A DNA stretch of 64,000 nucleotides from an uncultured Clostridia bacterium. GTDB lineage: Bacteria > Bacillota > Clostridia > Oscillospirales > Acutalibacteraceae. A model generated the notes under the pieces. That model was given only the letters and a program-made list of their open reading frames with translations, had not been told where the DNA came from and made no database searches. The stretch spans positions 93,769 through 157,768 of the forward strand of contig CANRNQ010000002.1 of NCBI GenBank assembly GCA_947632045.1, written 5' to 3'. Position 1 is the first letter of the stretch. The number at the start of each line of letters is the position of its first letter. Position numbers and translations under genes: made by a program. This document shows, in pieces, positions 26,692 to 36,183 of this stretch.

Positions 26692-26725
26692 TGAGCTGCA
26701 ACCTCAGATTGTAAGTTGCAGCTCA
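26692..26725 (-). terminator. Hairpin between clpX and lon
   Basis: Perfect 11-bp inverted repeat TGAGCTGCAAC / GTTGCAGCTCA with a 12-nt loop, in the 70-nt gap after clpX and 25 nt before the lon start. Only a weak T-run follows (CATTTCG), so it may be an attenuator or an mRNA-processing or stability hairpin rather than a full terminator. Confidence 0.5.
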
Positions 26726-26737
26726 CAATTAATCAAA

Positions 26738-28057
26738 TTAAGATGCGTTTGTTTTTCTTGGCTTTTTATTTATGTCGTCGCTTAGCTTCATCGTCACGGG
26801 GGTCTTTACCTGATTGTGAATTATCGAAACATTTTCCGGATTTTTCACGGTTTCGGCCGATATAATAACCTTTTCTATCGTCGGGTCAGACGGCGCTTTG
26901 AACATTAGATCTCTCAGAGTGTTCTCTAAAATAGAGCGCAGTCCTCTCGCGCCTGTTTTTTCTTCAATGGCCTTATCCGCTATCGCTTCTAAAGCCTCGT
27001 TTTCAAACACGAGCTGTACGTCGTCGAGCGCGAAAAGGCGCTGGTACTGCTTTGCAAGGGCGTTTTTCGGCTCGGTCAAAATTCTGACGAGCGATTTTTT
27101 GTCAAGTCCGTTTAAGGCGGTTATGACGGGCAGTCTTCCGACAAGCTCGGGAATAAGTCCGAATTTCACAAGGTCGTGCGAGATGACCTCGTCCATCCAC
27201 GAGCTTTCGTCGAGCTCGCGCTTTGTCATGACCTCGGCGCCAAAGCCGAGGCTTGAGCCGCCGGTTCGCTTTTCGACCACCTTGTCAAGGCCGTCGAAGG
27301 CTCCGCCGCAGATAAAGAGAATGTTCTTTGTGTTTATCTGCAAAAACTCCTGCTGGGGGTGCTTTCTGCCGCCCTGTGGGGGCACGTTGGACACGGTGCC
27401 CTCGAGTATTTTTAGCAGCGCCTGCTGCACGCCCTCGCCGCTTACGTCGCGAGTTATAGAGGGGTTTTCGGATTTTCTCGAAATCTTATCCACCTCGTCT
27501 ATATATATAATTCCCTTTTCGGCTCGCTCAACGTCCATATCGGCCGCCTGGATAAGCCTTAAAAGTATATTTTCAACGTCCTCGCCGACATAGCCCGCCT
27601 GAGTGAGGGTGGTAGCGTCGGCTATTGCGAAGGGAACGTCGAGTATTTTTGCGAGCGTCTGCGCAAGATACGTTTTTCCCGTGCCGGTGGGGCCGAGCAT
27701 TAAAACGTTGCTCTTTACGAAGTCTACGTCGTCCGTATCGTGCGATATCCTCTTGTAGTGGTTGTAAACGGCGACGCTGAGCGTGATTTTTGCCTTGTCC
27801 TGACCGATGACATATTCGTCAAGCTTTGCTTTAATTTCTTCAGGTTTAAGCAAATTCTCAAAATCAATATTCTTCTTTTTCCTTTTTTCTCTTCTCGCGG
27901 CCTTTTCGTCCTGAAGTATGCTGTTGCAAAGCTCTATACATTCGTCGCAGATATACACGCCGTTGCCCGCGACAAGCCTTCCGGCAAGCTCCTGAGGCTT
28001 TCCGCAAAAAGAACAGTGAATATTTCTCTCTCTGCTTGAGTCGTCTTTGTTCGCCAT
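26738..28057 (-). CDS. clpX: ATP-dependent Clp protease ATPase subunit ClpX
   Basis: 439-aa AAA+ unfoldase. N-terminal C4 zinc domain (CSFCGKPQ...CDECIELC), Walker [14 protein letters not shown], Walker [12 protein letters not shown], pore loop GYVGED and the ClpP-docking LGF loop in [11 protein letters not shown]. Lies 33 nt after clpP, with which it forms the protease. Confidence 0.97.
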   Translation of the reverse strand: MANKDDSSRERNIHCSFCGKPQELAGRLVAGNGVYICDECIELCNSILQDEKAARREKRKKKNIDFENLLKPEEIKAKLDEYVIGQDKAKITLSVAVYNHYKRISHDTDDVDFVKSNVLMLGPTGTGKTYLAQTLAKILDVPFAIADATTLTQAGYVGEDVENILLRLIQAADMDVERAEKGIIYIDEVDKISRKSENPSITRDVSGEGVQQALLKILEGTVSNVPPQGGRKHPQQEFLQINTKNILFICGGAFDGLDKVVEKRTGGSSLGFGAEVMTKRELDESSWMDEVISHDLVKFGLIPELVGRLPVITALNGLDKKSLVRILTEPKNALAKQYQRLFALDDVQLVFENEALEAIADKAIEEKTGARGLRSILENTLRDLMFKAPSDPTIEKVIISAETVKNPENVSIIHNQVKTPVTMKLSDDINKKPRKTNAS

Positions 28058-28090
28058 AGAAATTAAGCTCCTATCCTAATTACACTTAGT

Positions 28091-28672
28091 TTATCTGTTT
28101 TCGATAACCTTGTCTATCAAGCCGTATTCAAGCGCCTGCTGAGCAGTCATAAAATTATCCCTTTCGGTATCCCTCGCTATCACGTCGTAGGGCTGGCCTG
28201 TTTTTTCGGCAAGTATCGTATTAAGCTTTTTCTTGGTCTGCTGAATGTGGTCGGCGTGGATCATTATGTCGGTTGCCTGACCCTTTGCGCCGCCGCTCGG
28301 CTGGTGTATCATTATGTCCGAGTTCGGCAGAGCAAGCCTTTTGCCCTTTGCGCCCGCGGCAAGCAAAAACGCGCCCATGCTTGCCGCCATGCCCATGCAG
28401 ATGGTTGACACGTCGCACTTGATGTAATTCATGGTGTCAAATATCGCGAGGCCGTCGGTGACGCTTCCGCCCGGGCTGTTTATATAAAGCGAAATATCCT
28501 TTGACGGATCCTGTCCCTCGAGGAATAAAAGCTGAGCCACAACAAGGCTTGCGGTAGCGCTGTTCACCTCGTCGTTGAGCATTACTATTCTGTCCTTTAA
28601 AAGGCGGGAGAAAATGTCGTATGAACGCTCTCCTCTGCCGTCCTGTTCTACAACATAGGGTACCAAACTCAT
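28091..28672 (-). CDS. clpP: ATP-dependent Clp protease proteolytic subunit
   Basis: 193-aa serine peptidase from [20 protein letters not shown]. The catalytic triad is visible: Ser in [11 protein letters not shown], His in [16 protein letters not shown], Asp in [22 protein letters not shown] three codons upstream is possible, but AAGGGA is better spaced for this ATG. Between tig and clpX, the usual bacterial order. Confidence 0.97.
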   Translation of the reverse strand: MSLVPYVVEQDGRGERSYDIFSRLLKDRIVMLNDEVNSATASLVVAQLLFLEGQDPSKDISLYINSPGGSVTDGLAIFDTMNYIKCDVSTICMGMAASMGAFLLAAGAKGKRLALPNSDIMIHQPSGGAKGQATDIMIHADHIQQTKKKLNTILAEKTGQPYDVIARDTERDNFMTAQQALEYGLIDKVIENR

Positions 28673-28743
28673 TATAATCAATCCCTTTCTAAAAATATAC
28701 GCGCAGTTAAGGATAGTCGGAAATCACTGAGATTATTCAAAAA

Positions 28744-30024
28744 TCAGGAGATTTTTGCGCTATCCTTTACAAGCTCCATCGCCTTTTCAACGGCGAGATC
28801 CTTTGAAAGCGCCTCGCTCAAGATAGCCTTCTTGATGTCCTCAATGTTTATATTATACATCTCCGCAAGCTTTTCGTACTCTTCCTCGATATCCTCCTCG
28901 GAGGGCACGATGTTCTCCTTGTCGGCTATTTTTTCAAGCGCAAGGCGCAGCTTCACTCTCTTTTCCGCCTGCTCCTTGTAGCTTTCAGCGAGAGCCTCCG
29001 CGTTCATGCCGGTGTAGCGCATATATGTATCTAAATCCATTCCCTGCTGGCGCAGACGCATATCGAACTCTCTGAGCATTTCGTTTGCTTCGTTATTATA
29101 CATGGCCCCGGGAATTTCGCCCTCGAGCAGCTCCACGAGCTTATTGGTGAGCTGGTTCTCTATATCGTTTTCGGACTCCCTTTTGAGTCTTTGGGCGACT
29201 TCCTCTCTAAGCTCCTCCTTATACTCCTCTATGGTTTCCTTTTCGCTTACGTCCTTGACAAAATCCTCGTCAAAGTCCGGAAGCTCGCGCTCCTTTATCT
29301 CGTGCAAAACGATTTTGAACTCAGCGTCCTTGCCCTTGAGCTCGTCTACCTGATAATCCTCGGGGAATTTTACGTTTATTGTAAATTCGTCGTTGGTGCT
29401 GTGACCGATTATCTGCTCCTCAAAGCCGGGGATAAAGCTGCCGCTGCCGATTTTAAGGTTGTAGCTTTCGGCCTTGCCGCCGTCAAAGGCGACTCCGTCG
29501 ACGAAGCCCTCGAAATCTATAACGGCTATGTCGCCGTCCTTAGCCGCTCTGCCCTCGACGGTTACAAGGCGGCTGTTGCGCTCTCTTACCGCCTCGATCT
29601 CCTTGTCGAGTATCTCGTCGGTGACCTCCGAGGATTTTGCCTTTACCTCTATGCCCTTATAATCGTTTATCTCGACCGTGGGCTTTACGGTAACGGTGGC
29701 CTTGAAGGTAAAGCCGTTATCGCCGACCTCAACGACCTCGAGGTCTATCTTATCGTTGATTATTTCAAGCCCGGCCTCCTGCGCTGCTTCCTCTAAGGCC
29801 TCGGGATAAAGATTCTGCATAGCGTCCTCATAGAACACCTCTTTGCCATAGAGCTTTTCGACTATGCTTTTGGGAGCCTTGCCCTTGCGGAAGCCCGGAA
29901 CATTTATATTTTTTGATTTTTTGCGGAATACGTTGTTTATAGCCTGCTGAAAGGTTTCTCCGTCGAGCTCGACCTCAAGCTCGTGACGGTTTGTATCTAC
30001 CTCTTTTGTCGATTTCAAACTCAT
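28744..30024 (-). CDS. tig: Trigger factor chaperone
   Basis: 426-aa ribosome-associated chaperone and peptidyl-prolyl isomerase. The ribosome-docking signature is NVPGFRKGKAP (about residues 41-51); the FKBP-like domain is around IDFEGFVDGVAFDGGKAE...FEEQIIGHST, and a long helical C-terminal domain follows. First gene of the tig-clpP-clpX-lon-engB-lysA string, with a promoter about 35 nt upstream. Confidence 0.96.
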   Translation of the reverse strand: MSLKSTKEVDTNRHELEVELDGETFQQAINNVFRKKSKNINVPGFRKGKAPKSIVEKLYGKEVFYEDAMQNLYPEALEEAAQEAGLEIINDKIDLEVVEVGDNGFTFKATVTVKPTVEINDYKGIEVKAKSSEVTDEILDKEIEAVRERNSRLVTVEGRAAKDGDIAVIDFEGFVDGVAFDGGKAESYNLKIGSGSFIPGFEEQIIGHSTNDEFTINVKFPEDYQVDELKGKDAEFKIVLHEIKERELPDFDEDFVKDVSEKETIEEYKEELREEVAQRLKRESENDIENQLTNKLVELLEGEIPGAMYNNEANEMLREFDMRLRQQGMDLDTYMRYTGMNAEALAESYKEQAEKRVKLRLALEKIADKENIVPSEEDIEEEYEKLAEMYNINIEDIKKAILSEALSKDLAVEKAMELVKDSAKIS

Positions 30025-30058
30025 TTTACAATTCCTCCATCATAACAGTGTAAGATTT

Positions 30059-30087
30059 ATTATAACACAAACGGTAAAATATTACCA
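30059..30087 (-). promoter_or_regulatory. Promoter of the tig-clp-lon operon
   Basis: Extended -10 TGTTATAAT (TATAAT at 30059-30064, minus strand) with a weak -35 TGGTAA (30082-30087), 17-nt spacer. No CtsR or CIRCE heat-shock operator is recognisable here. Confidence 0.6.
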
Positions 30088-30118
30088 TAGCTTCATATGT
30101 AAATATTTTATAAATTTT

Positions 30119-30805
30119 TCAGCGGACGAGCTTTGGGGTAAAGTCGAGATAATCGCAGGAAACAAGGCGCATTTCCACTCCCCTGTACTCTCCGCAAAGG
30201 GCATATTTAAACGAGTTTTTCCCGTGGATATGACCGTAGTAGCATTTTTTCACGCCGTAATTAAGCAGTACCGAGAACAGCTCCTCGCACTCCTTGCCCT
30301 GATAGACGGGCGGATAGTGGAGAAAAACAACCGGCTCTCTGCCGAACTTTAGCGCCGCCTCTATCGAGGCCTTGAGCCTGCCCGCCTCGCGGTTGAGCAC
30401 CCTTTTGTCGCCGGAGCCCTCCTCGAGGAACCAGCCGCGGGTGCCGCATATTGAATATTCGCCGCACTCAAAGGCGTTGTTAAAGAGGATGGACAGCGTA
30501 TCAAAGGAATTATTTTTGATATATTCGTCCATTTTCTTTTTAGTCTGCCACCAATAATCGTGGTTGCCCTTTATGATGATTTTTCTGCCGGGCAGAGAGT
30601 TTATAAATTTGAAGTCCTCGTATGTTTCTTCAAGCTTCATCGCCCAAGACAGATCCCCGCCTATAACAACGGTATCGTCGTCGCTTATCAGCCTTCTCCA
30701 GTTTTTTTCGAGCCTTTCGACATAGCCGCTCCAGCCGCTGAAAATATCCATGGGCTTGTCCGTGCCGAGGGAAAGATGCAGATCCGCTATTGCGTAAAGT
30801 GACAT
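30119..30805 (-). CDS. Calcineurin-like metallophosphoesterase
   Basis: 228 aa. The two-metal phosphoesterase motifs appear in order: AIADLHLS (Asp, His), VIGGDLSWAM (Asp), KGNHDYWW (Asn, His), VVFLHYPP (His) and YGHIHGKN (His). Members act on phosphodiesters of nucleotides, cyclic nucleotides or lipids; substrate unknown. The start overlaps the thrC stop by one base (TGATG). Confidence 0.9.
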   Translation of the reverse strand: MSLYAIADLHLSLGTDKPMDIFSGWSGYVERLEKNWRRLISDDDTVVIGGDLSWAMKLEETYEDFKFINSLPGRKIIIKGNHDYWWQTKKKMDEYIKNNSFDTLSILFNNAFECGEYSICGTRGWFLEEGSGDKRVLNREAGRLKASIEAALKFGREPVVFLHYPPVYQGKECEELFSVLLNYGVKKCYYGHIHGKNSFKYALCGEYRGVEMRLVSCDYLDFTPKLVR

Positions 30806-32313
30806 CAGCCTATACCGAGGGTCTTTAAAACATAAGCGGGCATATCGCCGGCCGATATAACGCTTGTGAATCTTATCTCTCTGTTTCTGAGCGCCGCAAG
30901 CGGAGCCGGAGTCGGCATTCCCGTGAGCCTGTTAAGCTCGTCAACCATATCAAATTCGCTCTCGGGCATTGAGTCCTTATCGCCGAGGGCCTCGAGCACC
31001 GATTTTGAGAATTTATAGGGGCTTGCGGTGGAAACGACTATTGTTTCTGTATTATCGCCCGTTTCCTCGACGTATTTTTGATATACGTTTATCGCCACCG
31101 CCGTGTGAGTGTCGCAAAGGTAGGACGACTCTTTAAACATCTTCTCTATCGTATTCCTTGTCTGCTCGTCGTCGCAGCAGCCGCCGTAGAAAAGGCCTTG
31201 CACTCTGCTCTTTACATCGTCGCCGACGGTGTAGCGGCCGTCTGATTTAAGCGCGGCCATCCACTGCTTAGTGCGAGCGTCGTCCTCGCCCGAGAGGTGA
31301 TACAGCAGCCTTTCGAGATTGCTCGACACGAGAATATCCATTGACGGCGAGATGGTCGTGTAGAACTCTCTGTTTTTATTGTATTCTCCCGAATTTATAA
31401 AATCGGTGAGCACGTTGTTTGCGTTTGAGGCGCAGATGAATTTCTTCACGGGCAGACCCATCCTCATCGCGTAGTACGAGGCGAGTATGTTGCCGAAGTT
31501 TCCCGTTGGAACGCACACGTTTATGATGTCGCCCATTTTTATCCTTCCGCTGTTTACAACGTCGCAATACGCGGAGAAATAATAAACTATCTGCGGGAGG
31601 AGTCTGCCCCAGTTTATGGAGTTGGCGCTTGAGAAGAGCATATTGTTTTTGTCGAGCTCGTCTATAATTTCAGAGGTTGTGAAAATGCTTTTCACCCCTG
31701 TTTGCGCGTCGTCGAAGTTGCCCTCTATGGCGCAGACGTTTACGTTTTCTCCGAGCTGAGTGTTCATCTGGTGCTTTTGCATAGGGCTTACGCCGTTTAC
31801 GGGATAAAAAACTATTATCTTGGTTCCGTCAACGTCCCTGAAGCCCTCGAGAGCCGCCTTGCCCGTATCGCCCGAGGTTGCGACGAGTATGACCGCCTCC
31901 TTGCCTCTCGAAGTCTTTTTGAGCGACTTTGTCAGCAAATGCGGAAGTATTTGCAGCGCCATATCCTTAAACGCGCAGGTGGGGCCGTGCCAAAGCTCGA
32001 GTATGTTCATATTCACCCCGCCGTTTGTGCAGCAAACGACCGGAGCCGGATTTTCTCCGCCAAATTTTTCAGCGGTGTAGGCCTTGTCAACGCACTCGTC
32101 TATCTCCGAAGGGCTGAAGTCGTCAAGATAATCGCCGAGTATTTTTTTGGCTCTTCCGCGATAATCGAGCTTTAAAAGCTCTGATAAATCGTCGGAGGAA
32201 TAGCTTGGGAGCTCGCTCGGAACGAAAAGTCCGCCGTCGGAGGATATACCCCGAGCGATAGCCTGAGCCGCCGAAACGCAGGCGCTCTTATTTGTAGTGC
32301 TGTTATACTTCAC
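30805..32313 (-). CDS. thrC: Threonine synthase
   Basis: 502-aa PLP enzyme converting O-phosphohomoserine to threonine. PLP lysine in GPTCAFKDMALQILP, phosphate-binding loop ATSGDTGKAALEGF, and the N-terminal YNSTTNKSACVSAAQAIARGI block typical of the long bacterial form. GTG start with AGGA 9 nt upstream. It has its own promoter overlapping the end of the preceding dipeptidase gene. Confidence 0.96.
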   Translation of the reverse strand: MKYNSTTNKSACVSAAQAIARGISSDGGLFVPSELPSYSSDDLSELLKLDYRGRAKKILGDYLDDFSPSEIDECVDKAYTAEKFGGENPAPVVCCTNGGVNMNILELWHGPTCAFKDMALQILPHLLTKSLKKTSRGKEAVILVATSGDTGKAALEGFRDVDGTKIIVFYPVNGVSPMQKHQMNTQLGENVNVCAIEGNFDDAQTGVKSIFTTSEIIDELDKNNMLFSSANSINWGRLLPQIVYYFSAYCDVVNSGRIKMGDIINVCVPTGNFGNILASYYAMRMGLPVKKFICASNANNVLTDFINSGEYNKNREFYTTISPSMDILVSSNLERLLYHLSGEDDARTKQWMAALKSDGRYTVGDDVKSRVQGLFYGGCCDDEQTRNTIEKMFKESSYLCDTHTAVAINVYQKYVEETGDNTETIVVSTASPYKFSKSVLEALGDKDSMPESEFDMVDELNRLTGMPTPAPLAALRNREIRFTSVISAGDMPAYVLKTLGIG

Positions 32314-32332
32314 AATTTATCATCCTTTCGCT

Positions 32333-32356
32333 AAAGCGCAGTAAGACTGCGGCTTT
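32333..32356 (-). promoter_or_regulatory. Hairpin in the thrC leader
   Basis: AAAGC-GCAGT / ACTGC-(G)-GCTTT: a 10-bp stem with one bulge and a 3-nt loop, in the short (about 50-nt) leader just upstream of the thrC ribosome site. No U-run and no Thr-rich leader peptide is visible, so it is not a classical attenuator. Confidence 0.4.
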
Positions 32357-32373
32357 ACAGCAAGTTACACTAT

Positions 32374-32402
32374 ATTCTATAACAAAATGTCCCTATTGTC
32401 AA
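32374..32402 (-). promoter_or_regulatory. Promoter of thrC-metallophosphoesterase
   Basis: Minus strand -35 TTGACA (32397-32402), 17-nt spacer, -10 TAGAAT (32374-32379). The -10 box contains the TAG stop codon of the upstream dipeptidase gene. Confidence 0.75.
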
Positions 32403-33300
32403 AGGTTTCAAAAAAATTAGCCGCGTTTGAATAAAAGAGCTTATCGAGCAGGCTCTCGGGGTAGTTTTCTCTGAGGAAAAGCTCGTATAATTTCGGTATG
32501 GACTCAACCGAGCTTATGCCCCGCGGAAGCTCTGAGCCGTCGAAGTCGCTGCCTATTGACAGGGTGTTCTCGCCGCCGAGGGAGAGAAAATGCTCGCAGT
32601 GGCGCAGTATGTCGCTTATGTCCGCCTCTCCGTTCTTCTTTAGAAAATACCTGTGAAAATTGATCCCGACTACGCCGCCCCTGTCCCTTATGATTTTAAA
32701 CTGTTCGTCCGTCAGGTTCCTCTTGTTTTTGCACACGGCCCTCGAATTTGAATGAGTGGCTATAAACGGCGCTTCGGCGCGGCAGGCGACGTCGTAAAAC
32801 GATTTGTCGCTCAGGTGGGAAACATCCACTATTATTTTATTTCTTTCAAGCTCTATAAGCGCCCGCCTTCCGAACTCCGTAAGACCCATATCGTTTTCGC
32901 TGAGCGCCCCGCAGGCTATATTATTGTCGCCGTTCCACGTCAGCGTGAGTATCTTCACACTGTTTTTGGCAAGCTCGCTTATCATATCGAGGTCGCTTCC
33001 GATGAGTCTGCCGCCCTCTACCGTGAAAACGGCCGTCCTCTCGCTCATTTTATCGCCGCTTTCGTAAAGCTTAAAGCCGTATTTTTCGCAGTCTTTCTTA
33101 AGCTTTTCAGCGGCCTTGTAAAAAATCTCCCGCGTTTTGTCAAACGCTATGTCGTCGCGGATCCATATTGCAAAGCACTGAGTCCATTTTGCAAAGCGGC
33201 TTGAAGCGTCAGAATAAAGGTGAAAGCTTTTGTCGTTGAGCGAGCTGTTTTCCGTGACCGCCCTGTAAAGCGTGTCGCAGTGAAGATCAAAATATCGCAT
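32377..33300 (-). CDS. M19-family (renal-type) dipeptidase
   Basis: 307 aa. Metal-site motifs of membrane dipeptidases: YFDLHCDTL (His-x-Asp), VEGG (bridging Glu region), DVSHLSD (His), ATHSNSRAVC (His) and GSDFDGSEL (Asp). No signal peptide or anchor, so cytoplasmic. Overlaps yraN by 14 nt, implying co-transcription. Confidence 0.93.
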   Translation of the reverse strand: MRYFDLHCDTLYRAVTENSSLNDKSFHLYSDASSRFAKWTQCFAIWIRDDIAFDKTREIFYKAAEKLKKDCEKYGFKLYESGDKMSERTAVFTVEGGRLIGSDLDMISELAKNSVKILTLTWNGDNNIACGALSENDMGLTEFGRRALIELERNKIIVDVSHLSDKSFYDVACRAEAPFIATHSNSRAVCKNKRNLTDEQFKIIRDRGGVVGINFHRYFLKKNGEADISDILRHCEHFLSLGGENTLSIGSDFDGSELPRGISSVESIPKLYELFLRENYPESLLDKLFYSNAANFFETFDNRDILL

Positions 33301-33673
33301 GGTCGTCCTCCTGAATAAAGGCGTTCTTGATATAATTTGTCACCCTGACGCTGCCGTCTTCATATAGGGTGACCTCGCACACGTCGAACCTCGGCTGCAA
33401 TTTAACTTCGTTTTTTTCTATATACACCTGAGCGGTCATAAGGAGCCTTTTAATTTTTTCCCTTGTCACCGCCTCGATCGGCTTAACGACGGAATTGATT
33501 TTTCTCGTCTTTACCTCTACAAAGGCTATTATATTTTTCCTGCGGGCTATTATGTCTATCTCGCCGTAGCGGCTGTGGTAATTAGACCCTATTATTTCGT
33601 AGCCGTTTTTTATAAGATAATTTTTAGCCCTCTCCTCTCCCGCTTTGCCCGTCGCCCTTACGTCGCCGCTCAT
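33287..33673 (-). CDS. yraN: YraN/UPF0102 endonuclease-like protein
   Basis: 128-aa protein with the UPF0102 core: [34 protein letters not shown] and FVEVKTRK, which form the PD-(D/E)xK nuclease-like active site (Glu, Asp, ExK). Biological role uncertain; the gene is commonly linked to rnhB, as here (ATGA overlap). Confidence 0.92.
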   Translation of the reverse strand: MSGDVRATGKAGEERAKNYLIKNGYEIIGSNYHSRYGEIDIIARRKNIIAFVEVKTRKINSVVKPIEAVTREKIKRLLMTAQVYIEKNEVKLQPRFDVCEVTLYEDGSVRVTNYIKNAFIQEDDHAIF

Positions 33674-34278
33674 GTGTTTTTACCGAGGAGCTTTTTCAAA
33701 AAGGAGGGTCTGTGTATTTTGCAGGGCCCGTGCTCCAGTATTTTTTCGCGGTGCAGCTTTGTGCCGTAGCCCTTGTGCTTGGCAAAGCAATACTCGGGGT
33801 AGCGGCTGTCGTATTCATACATGAGCCGGTCACGGCTGACCTTTGCGAGTATTGAGGCCGAGGCTATCGACATAGACAGAGCGTCGCCCTTGATTATCGG
33901 AAAGGCGGGGATATTAAGCTTTGGCGTTTTGTTGCCGTCGATCAGTGCAAAGTCCGCCTTGACGCTTAAGCCCTCAACCGCCCTTTCCATAGCGAGCATG
34001 GCTGCGTTGAGTATGTTTAACCTCTCTATCTCCTCGACGCTCGCCCATGCAACAGAATATGCAATAGCCGTTTCGGTTATAACATCAAAAAGCTGCTCTC
34101 TTCTTTTTTCAGAGAGCTTTTTTGAGTCGTTCACGCCCTCTATTATCGTATCCTTTGGCAAAATCACGGCGGCCGCGCACACCGGCCCCGCAAGCGGCCC
34201 TCTGCCCGCCTCGTCAACTCCGCACACGCAATTATATCCGCTCGATATTACCTTCTTTTCGTATTCTAACCAATCCAT
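33670..34278 (-). CDS. rnhB: Ribonuclease HII
   Basis: 202 aa. Removes ribonucleotides from RNA-DNA hybrids. Active-site motif [13 protein letters not shown] (Asp-Glu), the second Asp in [10 protein letters not shown], Asp in ALIDGNKTP and [21 protein letters not shown] with its Asp. Standard ylqF-rnhB-yraN order. Confidence 0.96.
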   Translation of the reverse strand: MDWLEYEKKVISSGYNCVCGVDEAGRGPLAGPVCAAAVILPKDTIIEGVNDSKKLSEKRREQLFDVITETAIAYSVAWASVEEIERLNILNAAMLAMERAVEGLSVKADFALIDGNKTPKLNIPAFPIIKGDALSMSIASASILAKVSRDRLMYEYDSRYPEYCFAKHKGYGTKLHREKILEHGPCKIHRPSFLKKLLGKNT

Positions 34279-34281
34279 AGC

Positions 34282-35154
34282 TTACTCCCTCGGCGGCAGC
34301 TCAAGACTTACTCTGCCGAGCCTTCCCCCTCTGTATTCGTCTAAGAGCACGTTTGCGGCTCGCTGTGTGTCTATCTCCCCGCCGGAGATAAGCATTCCGC
34401 GCTTTTTGCCGACGAGCTTTAAAAGCTCATACGGGTCGTACTCAAAGAGGTCTTCGTTTTGCAGCTTAAATCTCTCTATAAACTGCTGATTTTGAGATTT
34501 CGCAAGCACCTCTATCAGCCTTAGCGCCAAAAGCTCCACATCGAGTATTTGGTCCTTTACCGCGCCCGAAAAGGCGAGCTTTTCGCCCACCTCGGGGTCG
34601 TCGAATTTCGGCCACAGCACGCCCGGGGTATCGAGCAGCTCGATATTGCCCTCAAGCGTGTACCACTGATTGCCGCGCGTAACGCCCGGCCTGTCCTCGG
34701 CTCTTGCGCGCGTTTTGCCCGCGAGCTTGTTTATCAGCGAGGATTTGCCGACGTTAGGTATGCCGACCACCATTATCTTTATGTTTCTGCCGGTCATTCC
34801 GCTGCGCTGCCATTTTTCGAGCTGGGGCTTCATTATCTCCTTGACTGTCGGCATTATCCGGTTTACTCCTCTGCCGCTTTTGCAGTCAAGCGCGAGCGCC
34901 GTTATATTTTTTGAGTTGAAGTATTTCACCCACATTTTTGTTACGTTGGGGTTTGCCATATCGCTCTTATTCAGCAGCAGTATGCGCGGCTTGCCCTTTA
35001 TGAGCCTGTCGATATCCGGGTTCCGGCTGCTGCTCGGCAGTCTTGCGTCGACTATTTCCGCGACCATATCAACCATTCTCAGGCTTTCCTTTATTTTTCT
35101 TATCGCCTTTGTCATATGCCCCGGGAACCATTGTATATTCTGTTTATCCGCCAT
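34282..35154 (-). CDS. ylqF: Ribosome biogenesis GTPase YlqF/RbgA
   Basis: 290-aa circularly permuted GTPase for late 50S assembly: G4 LLNKSDM precedes G1 VVGIPNVGKSSLIN and G3 LLDTPGVLWP. The N-terminal IQWFPGHMTKAIRKI motif is family-defining. Separated from lepB by a terminator-like hairpin whose T-run abuts the ribosome site GGAGG. Confidence 0.96.
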   Translation of the reverse strand: MADKQNIQWFPGHMTKAIRKIKESLRMVDMVAEIVDARLPSSSRNPDIDRLIKGKPRILLLNKSDMANPNVTKMWVKYFNSKNITALALDCKSGRGVNRIMPTVKEIMKPQLEKWQRSGMTGRNIKIMVVGIPNVGKSSLINKLAGKTRARAEDRPGVTRGNQWYTLEGNIELLDTPGVLWPKFDDPEVGEKLAFSGAVKDQILDVELLALRLIEVLAKSQNQQFIERFKLQNEDLFEYDPYELLKLVGKKRGMLISGGEIDTQRAANVLLDEYRGGRLGRVSLELPPRE

Positions 35155-35167
35155 TTTTATCCTCCAA

Positions 35168-35196
35168 AAAATCAGGGCGTACTTTTCTGTACGCCC
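35168..35196 (-). terminator. Terminator or attenuator between lepB and ylqF
   Basis: 8-bp stem GGGCGTAC / GTACGCCC, 6-nt loop, followed on the minus strand by TGATTTTTT, then the ylqF ribosome site. Confidence 0.75.
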
Positions 35197-35204
35197 GAAG
35201 CTGT

Positions 35205-35819
35205 TTAATATAAATATTCAAACCGGCTGGGCGGCCAAACAATAAACTGCGCCTTGCCGATTATATCGGTCTTGTTTATCAGTCCGATTTTCTGCGATCT
35301 GCTGTCGAGGGAGTGGTTGCGGTTGTCGCCCATTACAAAAACCTTTCCCTCCGGTATTACCTCGGGTATGTCAAGGTCGTAAATTCCGGGCAGATCGAGC
35401 ATTGCCTCTTTTACATACGGCTCGTCGATAACGACTCCGTCCACGGTCAGCTGATTTTTTTCGTAGTCGATCTTAACCGTCTGTCCCTCCGTCGCGATAA
35501 CTCTCTTTACAAGCGGGGTGGCGTACTGCTCGCCGTGGCTTATAACGACGATGTCGCCGTCTTGAGGCTCATAGAGGAAGTTGGTGACTATCATTTTGTC
35601 GCTGTCATAGAGGGTATCCATCATTGAGCTTCCGTCGACGTTTACCAGCCTGAACACAAACGTCAGGAGCAATACTACCAAGAGCATGGAGCCTAAAATT
35701 GACGGCGCGAGTTCAAAAAGGACGACTCTGGCGCCCTCGCGAAGCAGGGATTTATTTTCATCGTTTTTGTTTTCGGGGTTTTTATCCTTTTTTGTTTTTT
35801 TGTCCAAATTATCTGCCAT
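35205..35819 (-). CDS. lepB: Signal peptidase I
   Basis: 204 aa. A charged N-terminal tail of about 35 residues (KKTKKDKNPENKNDENK), one membrane segment (SILGSMLLVVLLLTFVFRLV), catalytic Ser in DGSSMMDTL, catalytic Lys in TPLVKRVIA and the conserved VFVMGDNRNHSLDSR. Cleaves signal peptides at the membrane. A bulged GGATAA/TTATCC hairpin (35837-35863) lies just before its ribosome site. Confidence 0.96.
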   Translation of the reverse strand: MADNLDKKTKKDKNPENKNDENKSLLREGARVVLFELAPSILGSMLLVVLLLTFVFRLVNVDGSSMMDTLYDSDKMIVTNFLYEPQDGDIVVISHGEQYATPLVKRVIATEGQTVKIDYEKNQLTVDGVVIDEPYVKEAMLDLPGIYDLDIPEVIPEGKVFVMGDNRNHSLDSRSQKIGLINKTDIIGKAQFIVWPPSRFEYLY

Positions 35820-35895
35820 ATATTTTCACCTCCGCAGGGATAAAGACGAGCTTATCCTGCAAATATCAAAGTAAACATAAATCATAAAGATGAAG

Positions 35896-36133
35896 CGGCC
35901 GTCGCTGCGGCGCGCCCTTATTTTGAGCGGGGAGATAGGCGCTCGGGCGGCGACCGGTAAATTTCCGCCTGCGGCGGAAATTTACAAAAACGCGGCGCAG
36001 GGGAAGCCCCGGCAAAGCAAGTGAATTTTCCCGCCGCGTTTTCCGCGCGGCGCAGCCGCGCCGGTCGCCGCCCGAGCGTTTCACGCCCGCTTAAGTCTGA
36101 GCGTAGAAGCCCAACACCCGCCGCTTGCGGCCG
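35896..36133 (+). repeat. Cloverleaf element B (intergenic palindromic repeat)
   Basis: Occupies most of the 364-bp gap between lepB and rplS. Outer pairing CGGCCG (35896) with CGGCCG (36128-36133) plus GCGGCG/CGCCGC; second stem TTGAGCGGG (35923-35931) with CCCGCTTAA (36086-36094, one G-T pair); main stem 35940-35957 with 36061-36078 (18 bp); arm 1 TAAATTTCCGCC/GGCGGAAATTTA (35958-35984); arm 2 AAAACGCGGCG/CGCCGCGTTTT (35987-35997 with 36032-36042, 34-nt loop); arm 3 GCGCGGC/GCCGCGC (36045-36061). Same orientation as element A. Confidence 0.9.
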
Positions 36134-36152
36134 AAAAGCATCGCGTTATAGC

Positions 36153-36176
36153 AAAAAAGGGACATAACAGTCCCTT
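36153..36176 (-). terminator. Terminator of rplS
   Basis: 7-bp stem AAGGGAC / GTCCCTT with a 6-nt loop followed on the minus strand by TTTTTT, just past the rplS stop. It separates rplS from cloverleaf element B. Confidence 0.85.
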
Positions 36177-36183
36177 AGCGCTG

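Noticed and set aside
35896..36133. Simple rho-independent terminator for rplS
   Set aside because: rplS already has a compact hairpin with T-run at 36153-36176; element B has no T-run and a multi-arm structure.
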